Shown piece by piece: positions 11,301 through 24,975 of a stretch of DNA of 64,000 nt. Origin of the DNA: Megamerina dolium. Lineage: Eukaryota; Arthropoda; Insecta; Diptera; Megamerinidae. The notes under the pieces are model-generated. The model saw only the letters and a program-made list of their open reading frames with translations, was not told the origin of the DNA and made no database searches. The stretch lies in assembly GCA_963854835.1 (NCBI GenBank), contig OY978527.1, positions 17,183,584 through 17,247,583 of the forward strand, read 5' to 3'. Position 1 is the first letter of the stretch. Each line of letters begins with the position of its first letter. The position numbers and the translations under genes are program-made.

Positions 11301-13855
11301 AATCCAATCGGAAGAAGTAAGTTTTCATCATAATGTGATAATTCATTTAGAAGTGGAAGGTTATAAAGAAACCTCAGGAAGATGTGCGGAAGTTCGACTA
11401 CGGATCTATTACATTTGACTGCTATGGTTCGTCGGCTATATTACATTTTGTAGTAGGGCCTGTTTTCCGCGATTGCAGGATTTTTGACTTTAGAAAGAAA
11501 TGTGGGGGTGATAGCGAAAATCCGGTTGTTGTGGGTCATGTTTTTTGGCTATTTTACTGGTTTTTTTTTGAGATTGGAAAGCAGCATGAGCATAATGCGG
11601 AAATCCTACATATATTTTTGTGAGGATCTGTCATAGTCCGTTTTTCGTTTTCGGCTATTTTTGCACGATTTTTAAGGGTTATAACAAATCTGAGGGTGGT
11701 GCAGATTTTTTGAGGTTAGAAAGTAATCTGAGGGTGAAATGCCGAAATCCGGCCACTCATTCGGATTCGGTGATCTAAAATCCATAGAATGTAACTGCTC
11801 TGGTCCGTCTGACATCCAACTATTATTTTGTTGGGCTGAGTTATCATACAAAATATTAATTCTTTACTTACATTACAACCGAAAATCTATTTATGCCACC
11901 CTTACTTTTTTACATTTACTTTTTTGAATATTTTTCTTTCAAATGTTTGCCGTATTTGATAATAAATAACAAACTATACATTGGCAACTCAGCTTTTTAT
12001 CTACAACTAGCATCTAAGTAGGGATGGATATTACCAAGTAAAACCGCATTCACAATTAGGTATATGATATCGACAATTTGTCATCACTATCGACAATTTG
12101 GCAGATGATTTCTAATATATGTATCATATGTAATTGAAAACATGAAATGTCATAAATTCTCTTCTGGAAAAAGTACTTTTAACCCTTGCCATGTAACGTC
12201 ATTTTTCGCACCTTTTCGGTGTAACGTCTGGCCACTTATGTCCGGCTCTTAAAGAAGTACGTAAAATCGTTTAAAAAAAATTTGAAAAAATGGACGAAAC
12301 TTTATTTTAAGGATCAATCGCTATATTGCCGATTTTTAAATTTGTTTAAACAAACAAAAAACGTGGCAAATGTCAGTTTCAGCAGGGCACAAGTGACCAG
12401 ACGTTACACGCTAAGGGTTAAATGAATCACATAATATATTGCATAACAATTCCATATTAACATATATTTCCTGCTACTCACCCACTTTAGAATATTGATG
12501 GTGCTTCAAAAATATTAGCCGTGCCCACACAACCAATACCTGGTTACAATGAGACTTTCCTATTATGCACAATGGTCAATAATAACTACAAACCGATTGA
12601 TAATACACCGCTCTACTTGGATCATGACCTCAATCAATTGGTGCCAGTACCATTGGAAGCGCTCGGTGGTCAGCCTATTATAATTGTAAATAATCCATCA
12701 TCACCGCCACCGCAAACAGCATCAACTTCGTCGCTGGAAGAGGAGCCCAACATTCAAGGGAGGGCATTGAATTCATCGACGATCAGCGATGCACTGATGA
12801 CGACTACTTCAATATCAACGGGAATGGTGTCTGCATCTGCTGTTTCTGATTCTTCTGATGGGCAATTTTTCAATTTGCAACGAATTGCCGGTGTTGACGA
12901 CGCTGAAGCACAAGGAGGAAGTACATCTGAACAGCAGGATGGTGGTGATATTGTTGATGATGCCAATGCAGCAGAACAAATGGCTGTCTTTATACCGCCA
13001 GAGATGGGTTCGCAGATTTTGGCAAATAATGCGATCATTCTAAATATTGAGGGTGAACAAATCATCTTGGATGCGGCCACATTTGCCCATATCGTTGCCA
13101 ATCCGGATGCGAATACACAGCTTATCACCGAAGATGGCACGGAATTTGTGTTGACGCGTGAGGTTTTGGCCGCTCTGGAAGCGCAACACGAAGCGCAAAA
13201 TCCGGAGGTGATGGAACAGCAGTTGCAAGCAGCTGTGTCGGATTCGATTGGTGGTGGCACTGGTGCTACTTCCGATATATTGGCTGTCGCTTTGGCGGGC
13301 ACTGATTTGTACGGCAATGAAGTACTTGAAATTGAAACATCACAACATGGATTGCAATTTATGGAATCCGATGGTAATATTGTATTTCAAACATCGGCTG
13401 CCGCCGCAGCATTGCACCCGGCACATTTAACTCCGCCAATTACGGCGCGCACAAGTGAGACGAATGCGCTACTCGATCAATCGCCGATAATGTCCACATT
13501 AGAGAAACCATCGACTGCACTGAGTAAACATAAGTCATCGAATGCATCCAATAATTCATTTATATCAATGGGTGTCGGTGCTGGCGCCGCCACCAGCACC
13601 AATGCATTGCTCGATGCTGTGGATCATCATAGTTCTAACCTGGACGATAGTCTGGCGGTAATTGGTGTCAGTACGCAATCATCAACGGTGCCTACGTCAT
13701 TGGAATTGCCCATTACGGTAACAAATCCTGCAATTGCAACGGCCAAATCGGCCAGCGAACATCTAGTTGTGCAATTTCAGCCGCACCGTCTTATCGCCGC
13801 ACCCACCAATATTACCACAACTGAGACGCGTATCTATAATGATCTAGGCAGTTAA
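1906..13855 (+). CDS. Large PWWP-like / C2H2 zinc-finger low-complexity nuclear protein (3' part of gene)
   Basis: Four exons are joined by phase-consistent GT-AG introns: 1906-1982, 2065-2324, 3895-11316 and 12491-13855 (stop TAA). The 5' end lies left of the window, since the first exon starts in phase 2 after a strong acceptor at 1904-1905. The visible protein is about 3,040 residues. The first two exons read KLIFPFQCHKKNEFIKKG then IALFNAKNDFMEKF, which resembles the C-terminal strand and helices of a PWWP domain. A single C2H2 finger (C-x2-C-x12-H-x3-H) lies at 4141-4212. The rest of exon 3 is Thr/Ala/Asp/Glu/Gln-rich, with a His6-Arg patch near 4835 and polyglutamine after 10320. Exon 4 is less repetitive. 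Composition and domains suggest a chromatin or transcription regulator; this is inference. I do not recognise the orthologue. Exons 1-2 could be mis-assigned, but all phases agree. Confidence 0.78.
2510..3130 (+). mobile_element. Non-LTR retrotransposon RNase H / 3' end remnant
   Basis: Across frames the sequence gives TDSKAVRKAL, then RNKLHLIWVLVHCSMAGH (the RNase H block usually WVPGHSGIAGNE), and near 3020 TEHFLW followed by CPAFARTRLRLLG. The latter is the zinc-binding tail found after RNase H in these LINEs. Frameshifts and stops are present. A related piece lies at 36990-37430. Confidence 0.65.
3140..3850. repeat. Dispersed, partly tandem repeat (family A)
   Basis: The block repeats a theme of a CT-rich stretch, 'tatctcc', a run of G with 'actcccctacaaaat', and then 'gaacgtaagag...gacagg'. 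Copies end with ACAAAAT at about 3323, 3597 and 3832, with sub-copies near 3431 and 3732. Similar blocks occur at 19950-20480 and 35395-35890. No coding capacity was seen. Confidence 0.5.
6590..6965 (+). repeat. Asp/His minisatellite inside the coding exon (27-bp unit)
   Basis: At about 6690-6800 a 27-bp unit coding DHGDHVDHD is repeated about four times, flanked by more divergent DHVDR and DHGD copies out to 6965. The unit is a multiple of three and keeps the frame. The peptide is almost purely Asp, His, Val and Gly, a composition that could bind divalent metal. Such arrays usually vary in length between alleles. Confidence 0.8.
11317..12490 (+). other. Phase-0 last intron of the large gene
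   Basis: The donor is GTAAGT at 11317, after ...QIQSEE. The acceptor is CCCACTTTAG ending at 12490. The next codons read NIDGASKILAVPTQP, so the frame is kept. The intron carries a TTAA-flanked MITE at 12179-12421. The rest is unremarkable, except for two direct copies of 'atcgacaatttg' near 12070 and 12090. Confidence 0.75.
12179..12421. mobile_element. piggyBac-like MITE, 235 bp, with TTAA target duplication
   Basis: TTAA at 12179-12182 and at 12418-12421 flank a 235-bp element. Its ends are inverted copies, CCCTTGCCATGTAACGTC on the left and the complement of GACGTTACACGCTAAGGG on the right, with three mismatches in 18. A CCC...GGG terminus with TTAA duplication is the hallmark of piggyBac-type elements. 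There is no open frame, so it is nonautonomous. Confidence 0.75.
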
Positions 13856-14080
13856 TATTGTCCGACAATTGTCTATTTGGACAATTTCAACAATTTACGC
13901 AATGCCAATGATAACAATGGAAGGAACGATGATGACGGTAACGTTCATGGCGACATCAATCACAATGCTGTTACTGATGCTGCTGAGGTGCCGGAAGAGA
14001 ATGGCGTTAATGCAAATGTTGTTGCATTCAATGATGTTGATGATGATTACTTTACATTTGGTACAGCTGCGTTAAATTGA
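13856..14080 (+). other. In-frame open extension after the stop codon of the large gene
   Basis: Immediately after TAA at 13853-13855 the same frame stays open for 74 codons to TGA at 14078-14080. It begins YCPTIVYLDNFNNLRN and ends DDDYFTFGTAALN, with Asn/Asp-rich composition like the preceding exon. It may be a readthrough extension, a coding end cut off by a recent nonsense change or sequence error, or a chance open frame in the 3' UTR. Confidence 0.5.
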
Positions 14081-16600
14081 TCAACTTGTCTTATGCTGAG
14101 TAGTAATAGTGACACATTATGTTGTACGAACGAGAATGAATATCTTTTTTTCGATATGTAGATTTAAGTCTTATTTGGTATTTTTATTTTTATATTCTAA
14201 ATGTGTGCTAGAAGAAAATTTAATTATCGTTAAACGATTTAAGCAAAATCAAATAGCAACACAACAACAACAATAAGGATTAAAAACTTTTATTTTAAGC
14301 GAAAAATTTAGAAATTTACTCACAACTATCCTACCCCTATGCTAACCTATCCTAGCTATATTCATACAATACACAATGTACTACACCTTTATTATTATGA
14401 TTATGTAAAATAAGCATACTTTTAGATTCTAGCATTAGAAAACAGGTCAATTTGATTTTACTTATTCGTATTATTTCCTATTGTTTTTTGCAAACCGAAA
14501 TTTCTATCGACAACTTTGTGTCTTTCTCTTTTTCTCTAGAATATTTAAGATATTTTTTACTCAATATTTATATAATGCTGTCATATAGACAAACTTCGAC
14601 GAAATCTAATGCATTGAGTGAAGCATATCAGTTTATATCACAGACCTCTTACACATTTTAATTAATATATATCATTAATAAATTGGAACGATTCAAAAAT
14701 GCAGCGTATCAATTTTTTATTTTTTTATTTTTCAATTCGTACGACAATAAGTTTCGTTTGCGAATGTGTGGTTAATGGAATCGGTTTTTTTTCACCTCTA
14801 TAAATTTATGCATATTACTTTTATTAAAATAATCAATCTTTTCGAGTCTATATTTATTATTATTATTTACTGTATTCACAAAAACATTTAAGTTGAGAAA
14901 ATTATCGAAATTTGACGAAATATTGATGCGTAAAAGCATACACATTTTCAACGATTTGCAACAAGATGAAGGAGGGGTGTAATGCTTCTTCTTCAAATTA
15001 TTATTATTAGTGATGAATCATTCACAATTGATATTTCGATATTTCTTTAGTCTGAATTTACACTTTACTAATGCATTGTCAAATGAAAAGAGACAAAAAT
15101 GAAAGGAAAAGTATAATTTCAGAAACTGAGAATCATAAAGAGAGAGAGAGAGAGAGAGAAAGATATTAGTAAAGCGAAAATATTGCTTTCTGTATTTGGC
15201 TTCCCTTTTATTGAGCTTAACTTCAATTTGTAAAAGTTAACAAATTAGAAAAATATCTAAAAATACAGTTTCATACATAATAACATATGTATGTAATGAA
15301 ATAGTAGGCAATGATCTGTAGGATTATAGTTTTTATTATGAAGCTAAAAAAGAGTAAGCATATAGTATGCCACCACTCGAATTATCGCGCGTACATTTTG
15401 AAATTCGAAGAAGAAGAAGAATATTGAAACAAGAAAATCCAAGTAAATGGCATTTTTTATTGATGAGTAGCCATAGTACACACGAATCATGTATTCGCAT
15501 ATGTAAAATGTATGAGGGAATGAGAGTGGATATTTCTTTTCGAGAAGATCAACACATCTGTAGAAATGAAAGAAAAAAAAAAATACCAAGAATTGATTTA
15601 AAAATTAAAATTATTATATAATTATTATTGTATGTGTTGATTATTTAATTACATACAAATATATGTACTATAGTTCTTAAGTAAAATATTAAATAATTAT
15701 ATTAATGGAAAATATTTAAAAATTAAAATGAAAAAATTAAAAAAAAAAAACCAAATTTAAATAAATTATAAAAACGCTATTAAAGAGAAAACCATTAAAA
15801 GAAATTGTATTGAAAAATAATGATTATAGTAATGGTGTATCTCATAAAAAAAAAACACATACAAAAAAAGAGAAAAATTCAAAAACAAAATTACGTTAAA
15901 TATTTTTTTGTTGATTTTTTTTTTCAATTATTATTGTCCATATACACACATACAAGTTTAAATATAAAGCCTATTATGTATATGTGCTTACGTCAAGTAA
16001 TAAATGCAACAATAATAACAAAGAACTATAGTATGTATATTATAATATAATAATATAAAAACAAAAACAACATACATGCATTCATATACTGTGTTGTATG
16101 TATGCAATTTTAAGTGCATATAATAAGTGAATTATTATTAATATTAATTCTATAATAAACTATGTAATGTTTACATTTATTAAAAAAAAAAAAACAAGAA
16201 AACTTCTTCATCGTTGTCTTTTCTATGAAAAATAATTGTGTTTTTTTTTCAAGTGGCTATTGCTGTTTCTTCTACATGGCAAAAAGCAAAATAAAAACCA
16301 AACAATTCACAATGATATCGGTGCCAAAACGAAAGGTACTAAAATTAATAATTTTGTAACAAATTCATTTCGTGACTTGGCTGCTTAACATCAGCCAAAG
16401 TTGATACAGGTTGGTATTGAAGTACTGAAAGCGACATCTATTAATCGGCAAGTAATCTAAATTTGTAGGGCATTTTATTATTTCATCCTTCATTTGAACG
16501 CACTCAAAATTAAATTTCGATCAGTCAATTAATTTTTTGTTTACATTTGAAGTAGTCGTGTTAAAGGATTTTTTGCTATAGAAAAAACAGAATATTGTGG
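14081..16600 (+). other. 3' UTR and intergenic AT-rich region
   Basis: This is AT-rich sequence without convincing coding frames. AATAAA at 14677-14682 could serve as the polyadenylation signal of the large gene; others follow, for example near 16151. A (GA)n microsatellite lies near 15140-15163. No gene is supported here. Confidence 0.5.
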
Positions 16601-16619
16601 AGTGATAAAATTCTCTGTT

Positions 16620-17140
16620 TTGAAAGGTGATAAAGGGATCTGTTCTTTCATTTTCAATTGTGCATCGATGAGTTTCAGAGTTTGAACGTGGTCGTACAAG
16701 CGTTAAAAATGATCAACGTAGTGATCGTCCAATAAGTGCAACAACACTAGAAATCATTACGCAAGTGTATGATATTGTTCCTTAAGGTCCATGTTTAACT
16801 AAATATGAAATTGATGATATTGTAGGCATCTCAGACGAGATTGAGGAGAATAAAACATATGTCCGTCGTTTTATAACTATGGATGCGACTTGGATTTAGC
16901 ACCATTATCCGAAACTCAAACAAGAACATTTACAGCGGAATGAAGCTGATTGTTCAGGTCTGAAGTAGGTAAAGTCAGGACCATACAACAAAGAAGATTA
17001 TGGCATCAATTTTTTGTGTTGAAAAGGGATTTTATCGATTGACTATCTTTAGAAATCTAAAACAATTAACTGCAGCGTTTTGGATGAGTAGAATGAAAAA
17101 ATTTATTGGAAAAGACCAGGAGCCGAATTGTCTCATTAGT
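16620..17140 (+). pseudogene. Mariner (DD34D-type) transposase remnant
   Basis: Pieces in shifting frames match mariner transposase. RTSVKNDQRSDRPISAT is the region after the helix-turn-helix. MDATWI with HHYPKLKQ is the first catalytic-Asp region. KGILSIDYL with KTINCS follows. The order is correct on the plus strand, but several stops and frameshifts make it dead. The pattern looks closest to irritans/cecropia-type mariners; the subgroup is uncertain. Confidence 0.6.
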
Positions 17141-17157
17141 GAACGTCGCATAAAAAT

Positions 17158-17204
17158 GTCTTCCATTACTGTTGTGCGTGTTAAATTTTGGACAGCATTA
17201 AAAG
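17158..17204 (-). mobile_element. SINE fragment (3' part)
   Basis: This is the inverted copy of the SINE tail block 'gtccaaaattta...cgcacaacagtaatggaag' seen in the other copies. It lies directly before the head of the next SINE. Confidence 0.7.
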
Positions 17205-17569
17205 GGTGTGCCGTAGCTCAGTGGTTAGTGTGTTCGCCTTCTGATCTGTAGGTCGTGGTTCAATCCCCGGCTGATGCATAACAAATTTAATATCGATAAG
17301 ATTTTTCTTTCGAATGGTACCCACCTGTCGGCAAGCAATTGGCAATTCTTCCGACAGTAACAACTTGCCATGAAAAAGCTTCTAAAAGAACTCTGTGACA
17401 AAGCTCAGAAAAAGTGATGTCACAAGTGTTCTACCGTTCGGAACCGGCTAAAATAAGTAGGTCCCTTGTAATACTGTCCAAAATTTAAGACGCACAACAG
17501 TAATGGAAGAGAAGCTCGGCCAATGAGCCCTTTGGGGCTTTAAGTGCCACATATTTATTTTTTTTTTAT
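17205..17569 (+). mobile_element. tRNA-derived SINE, near full length
   Basis: The head holds an A box (TAGCTCAGTGGTTAG) and a B box (GGTTCAATCCC) at 17213-17270, the internal RNA polymerase III promoter of a tRNA-derived SINE. A body of about 290 bp follows. Its landmarks are 'ggtacccacctgtcgg', 'gacaaagctcagaaaa', 'aataagtaggtccc', 'gaagctcggccaatgag' and 'ggggctttaagtgcc'. It ends in a T-rich tail. About nine other copies lie in this window. Confidence 0.85.
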
Positions 17570-17570
17570 T

Positions 17571-17818
17571 AAAAAGGAACTACTTATTTTAGCCGGTTCC
17601 GAACGGCAGAATTCTTACGACATCACTTTTTCTGAGCTTTGTCACAGAGTTCTTTTAGAAGCTTTTCCATGGCAAATTGTTACTGTCGGAAAAATTGCCA
17701 ATTGCTTGCCGATAGGTGGGTACCGTTCGAAAGAAAAACCTTTCCGATGCTAAATTCATTATGCTTCAACCGGGGATTGAACCCACGACCTACAGATCAG
17801 AAGGCCAACACACTAACT
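17571..17818 (-). mobile_element. tRNA-derived SINE, truncated, inverted
   Basis: It has the same body as the preceding copy on the opposite strand, from 'aataagtaggtcc' back to the B box and the start of the A box. It is cut at 17818, where LINE sequence begins. With the copy at 17205-17569 it forms arms of about 250 bp. Confidence 0.85.
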
Positions 17819-17821
17819 TGT

Positions 17822-18804
17822 GGTCTTCGACAAGATGGATAGAAAGCTAGTCTTCTCCAAACACTTTGAAGTGGTCATCAACGACCGTTCGGCTTGGAGG
17901 AGTAGCGATATGGTCCCAAAATGGTACTCACAATTGTGGTACACTGATGGGTCTAAGGTGGAAGATGGCTGCGCGGGGGCTGGAAGTGTTAGACCAAGAT
18001 TTCGGAAAGCAATCCCAATCGGAAAAACAGCTTCCATCTTTCAGGCGGAGGTCCATGCCTTAGAGGTATGTGCATACGTAGGGGCACCCGTGGTACCAAA
18101 ATATGCATTCTATCCGACAGCCATGAGGCTCTAAAGTACCTGGCAAAATTCTCGTTTCAATCTAGGCTGGTCTGGGAATGTTTTAAACTTTTCAATGCCC
18201 TAGCAGCAAAGAATCCTGTTACTCTAATGTGAGTGCCGAGACATGAGGGACACGAGGGAAACGAAATGGCCGACTCCTTTGCAAAGGAAGGCGCAAGCAG
18301 TCCTTTCATTGGACCAGAGCTTTTCTGCGGGGTTACAAACAGTACTTGATATGCGAGATGGAGAAACGGGATCTACTCGACCACTGGAGAACCCAAACGG
18401 GCATGCGGCAGTCGAAGGAACTTATTGATACCACACATGTTAAGGTGGATGCTGTACTTAACCTCAGCAGAAATGACATAAAACTCTACACAGATTTGCT
18501 CACTGAGCACTGTGGACTTAACTACCATAGGAAAAAAATAGGTGTGATAGAAAACGATACCTTTCGAGTCTGTCATGAGGAGCAGGAAACATCGGAACAT
18601 ATTCTATGCAATTGTCCAGCGGTGGCTAGACGTAGACTTGGTTACCTAGGTAACGGAATCTTGACTCCAAAGCACATAGGTAAAATCAAGCCCACAGCAA
18701 TTATAAGATTTATAAATAGACTAGAATTGTTTTACTTGGGCAATAGGCGCACAAAAGATCTTTTAGGTCGCAGTGAATTGAATAGAATATATACTTTAAA
18801 TTGA
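17822..18804 (+). mobile_element. Non-LTR retrotransposon 3' end (RNase H and zinc tail)
   Basis: The RNase H domain begins with WYTDGSKVEDGCAGAG and continues with IFQAEVHALEVCAYV. After frameshifts, the 152-residue open frame 18346-18804 contains LLDHWRTQTGMRQSKE, LTEHCGLNYHRKKIG and CHEEQETSEHILCNCPAVAR, the zinc-binding C-terminal tail. The frame stops at 18804. The upstream RT is absent, so the copy is 5'-truncated. RNase H is broken near 18134 and again near 18240. Confidence 0.8.
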
Positions 18805-18814
18805 ATTCAATCGG

Positions 18815-19880
18815 ACACAGTCAAACTAGTGCCTTTTCGTTAAAAGAGTCACCTTTTGATTTGATGAGTGCAACGCGTTTTTTTGGTATTCTTTCGATAA
18901 GTTTTCGAAGTTTTTGCTGATCAAGGTTGTTCCAAACTTGTTTTAAGCTATTCCACATGGAAGTTTGACTTGTTGGGGCTAAATCTCTTAATTGTCGATC
19001 AAGTTCATCCCAAAGTAGTTCGATCGGATTCACATCCGGGGATTGTGGTGTCCAAATTAATTTTTGGAGAATCCCTTCGTCTTCTTTTTTAGTCAAAAAG
19101 TGGTAACACAATTTTGAAGTATGTTTAGGATCATTGTATTCCTGAAAACTGAGTCCATTACTGTTGTCCAATTGCACTGTATTGGAGAATGCAATGGTAG
19201 TTTTCTTTTCTCATTGTTTCTTCAATTTTCAGCAATATATCAACTCCTCGATAACTGCAACAGTCCTAAACCATTACAGAACCACCTCCATGTCTCAAAA
19301 ATTTCGATTTTCGATTCGTCTGACCACAGCACTAATTTACAATGTTCACTTGACCAATCTTTGTGCCTTTCGGCGATCAGCAATCTCGTTTTCTTATTCT
19401 CCGCCCTCAGAAGTGGTTTTCTTGCCGCAACTCGTGCCATCATTCCTCTTGCTCGTAATCGTCGTTGGACCGTTGATACCGATATTGGTGAATTCAGTTC
19501 TTTATTGATATTGGCTCTTATTTTAGGAGCAGTATCGAATCGATTTTCATTGCTGATCGTAATTATCCCGACATCGCCTCTTTTTGATGTTTTACGAGGC
19601 CGGCCAGCTCCTTTTCTGTTCGTATATACGCCAGTTTCACGGTTTCTCTTCAGAGTTTTGAAAATAGCACTCTTCGAAACATTTATTATTTTTGCTATTC
19701 ATTGTAGAGTTTACCGATTTGCAATAAAATTACTATATTTGACTATGGGAAACTATTTTCTGCGCCAAATGCGTTTTTGCTTCGAATTGACTATGAATCG
19801 GTGCAATCGGTTGGCGTAATATCCGCCGGTGATCGTTTTACTTTTTCTTTTACCCTTTTCAAGGTAATCGATGTGAAAAA
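18815..19880 (-). pseudogene. Tc1-like transposase, inactivated
   Basis: Read on the minus strand, 19800-19440 gives an HTH region with GRPRKTSKRGD-like and VSTVQRRLRARGMMARVAA sequence. 19443-19240 gives RHKDWSSEHCKLVLWSDESK (first catalytic Asp). 19177-18821 gives QEYNDPKHTS and SPDVNPIELLWDELDR (third block with catalytic Glu). The second catalytic Asp is Tyr here (EYND, family form QDND). At least two frame breaks separate the blocks. The element abuts the LINE at 18804. Confidence 0.8.
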
Positions 19881-19949
19881 ACTGTCATGACCAATATATT
19901 TCGCCACTAAAATAGCGAGAGCAGTGAAACGTAACATTTCCATTTCAAT

Positions 19950-20480
19950 GTTTTTCGAACATTCTTACCAATGCTTAAGATAACTTCCATGTAAAGTGAC
20001 CAGAAACATCTGAAAAACGACAACTGAGCAAGAAGCGCCTCTGGAGCGGTCAAATGTATGACTGCCCTAATTCATTTTTCGTTCTTAATATTTCCTCGGA
20101 ACATTATTGGTGACAATTAGTCCTATAACCAAACAAGGATCGCCCCTAGAGCCGTGAAATATATAATGGATCCCCACTAATTTTTCTTCATTAACATTTT
20201 GTCAAGATGCACTTACTTTCTATCTACAACAAAATGACCAAAACAATTCCGAATATCATGTATGGTCGACACCCACATCAATATTTCCTTCAAACACATC
20301 TAATCCTCAAGGGGACTTCCACACAGAATGACTGTGGTGAGTGGAGTGATGTATGACTGGCTGCCATTAATTTTTCCTCCTTAACGTTTCCTTTACACAT
20401 ACTTACTCCATATCTCCGCTCCTTAAGGGAACTCCCAAACAAAATTGATGACCAATAATAATTTACATGTGTCAACAGTT
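19950..20480. repeat. Dispersed repeat (family A), further copies
   Basis: Blocks with 'tttttcctccttaacg', 'acttactccatatctccgctcctta' split by substitutions, and 'gggaactcc...acaaaattgatg' match the repeat at 3140-3850. No coding capacity was seen. Confidence 0.45.
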
Positions 20481-21640
20481 ATTTTTTCTCAATATATTTT
20501 TTTAATTAATTCTTATTTTCTTTCAATTGGCAAAATCATTTTTGCTTTATTACATAGTTAACGTCACAAGAGTAGGTACATACGTACAAACGTATAATAT
20601 ATTGTATACACTTGTGGCTGGTGTTGCTGTTTACGTAAAATATGTGTATACATGAGTAAATATATTACCTATATAAGAGTAGTTAACAAGAGCTATTATT
20701 GTTATTATTTATAATTCTTATACATGATGTTCTTGATTATGTTTTGTTTATCAACTTTATCAATTGTACATGCAAGTTTTGCTATTTCAACAATTCTTCC
20801 ATAATGAATGAGGAGAAAAATATGTTTGGGGGCGAGAAGCAAACGAAAGAAATTGTAGGCGCAACATTTAACAATATTTCTCCTTTTAATCAATACAATA
20901 TATAAGTATTTATAAATAATAAATTATTAAAATACAATAAGTATGTAGATAGTTAAATTAGAATAAAAAAAAAAACACAAAAAATAGGATGGATTTTGGT
21001 ATACTTTCTCATAATGTTTAAAAGAAAAACAATCTGGCATCATCTGACTTTCACTTGCGATCAACTTCGATCGTAAATGAAATACAAATCAAAGCCTGTA
21101 CATTTAAAATTAAATACTACAATATTTGTGATTGACGGATTTGTGGTTCATTGTTGTTTGTTTTGCTTATTTGCATATTTTGTGACTTCACAATAGAGCC
21201 AAACTACATCTATGTACTATATGTATATTTAATAAAAATAAAATAAAATAAAACAAAAAAACTAAAACGAATATAGGCAAAATATAAGCAGGCAGTAGAG
21301 TGTTCACATTATACATACACAATTGAAATTATACAATTACTATAAACAATTACAAATAAAAATATTTTTTTCAATTAAAAAAAAAACGAATTTTGAATAA
21401 TTTCCCTTTGAGAAGGGGTAGTGGGAAATGTGTGGCATGTAGCGATGATGACCATCTACACCTGCAACTGCTTGCATTTGAATGAGTGTTATGTTATATT
21501 CGTTATTGTTGTTGTTTTTGTTATTGTGTACATAATTGCATTGTTTTTCTCCTTCTTTATATTCCTCTACATCTTATTAGGCATCCTCTTTTATTTTGTG
21601 TGTGTGTTTTAGTTTCTTTATAGCGAGGGATTTTCTTCTT
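20481..21640. other. AT-rich intergenic region downstream of Idh3a
   Basis: No supported gene or element was seen. It holds A- and T-runs and a TATA-like microsatellite. On the minus strand AATAAA at 21595-21590, about 120 nt past the Idh3a stop, is a candidate polyadenylation signal for that gene. Confidence 0.5.
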
Positions 21641-21714
21641 CTGTGATGTCTCCAACTTGTATTCACTCATTTATACTACGTCTCCCTCACTCTCTCTCTC
21701 TCTCTATCTCAACT

Positions 21715-24383
<2,669 letters not shown>

Positions 24384-24975
24384 TGCCCTTTTTTTTATTT
24401 GAAATTTATATTTAATGTAAAATTCTAATTTTTTCCACAACGAAATCTCTTCGCGGCCACCGTACACGCTCTACTCAATTTTTGCCAGACTTGTGTCAAA
24501 ATAGTAGCAAAGCAGCAACGTTCTCTTTGTTTGTATGTTAGTCTGTGTTGCCACTATGCATATTTTCCCTTCTAATACAGAATATTGTAGGATTTGTACA
24601 AATACATCAAAAATGAGTGGCGGTTTGGCTATCTTGTCCAGAAAGTTTGCCATAAAAATACTCTTAGAGAGAGACAGAGAGAACTCTGTGGCCAAGTTGA
24701 GAGAAAGTGATCTCTCTCAAGTTCTGTTCTTTTGAAATTATCAATATATGTATACCTTCTCCAAAAGATTTACTTATTACTTATTTGAATATTTTTTTCT
24801 TTAAACACATAATGGCAGAAAAATGTATATCTCAGTGATCTTGAACCATATTAGCGTTTCATATGATGCACTCGGACAATTTTTATATGGTTGTTTTCAC
24901 GAAAAATTTTACCCCACCTTTTTATTCATCATAGCCCGTAGTTTTAGTGGAAATTAAGATCCATTTTAAATTTAG
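24384..24975 (-). promoter_or_regulatory. Idh3a 5' UTR and upstream region
   Basis: The ATG at 24383 is preceded on the minus strand by a purine-rich leader with GGGCA just before the start, and by a GC-richer stretch near 24440-24480 that may mark the transcription start. A GA-rich tract (near 24665-24690) and paired 'agagaga / tctctct' blocks follow. No TATA box was fixed. The promoter call is by position only. Confidence 0.35.

Noticed and set aside
12521..12523. Separate gene starting at the GTG of MPTQPIPG
   Set aside because: The codon is an internal Val of an exon that starts at 12491 and is in phase with the upstream exon ending at 11316.
15367..15621. 84-residue plus-strand frame in the 3' region of the large gene
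   Set aside because: It is built from A-rich and GAA-rich sequence with no domain, splice or start support.
17213..17272. tRNA gene
   Set aside because: A and B boxes are present, but the cloverleaf stems do not pair well and the unit recurs with a SINE body in many places.
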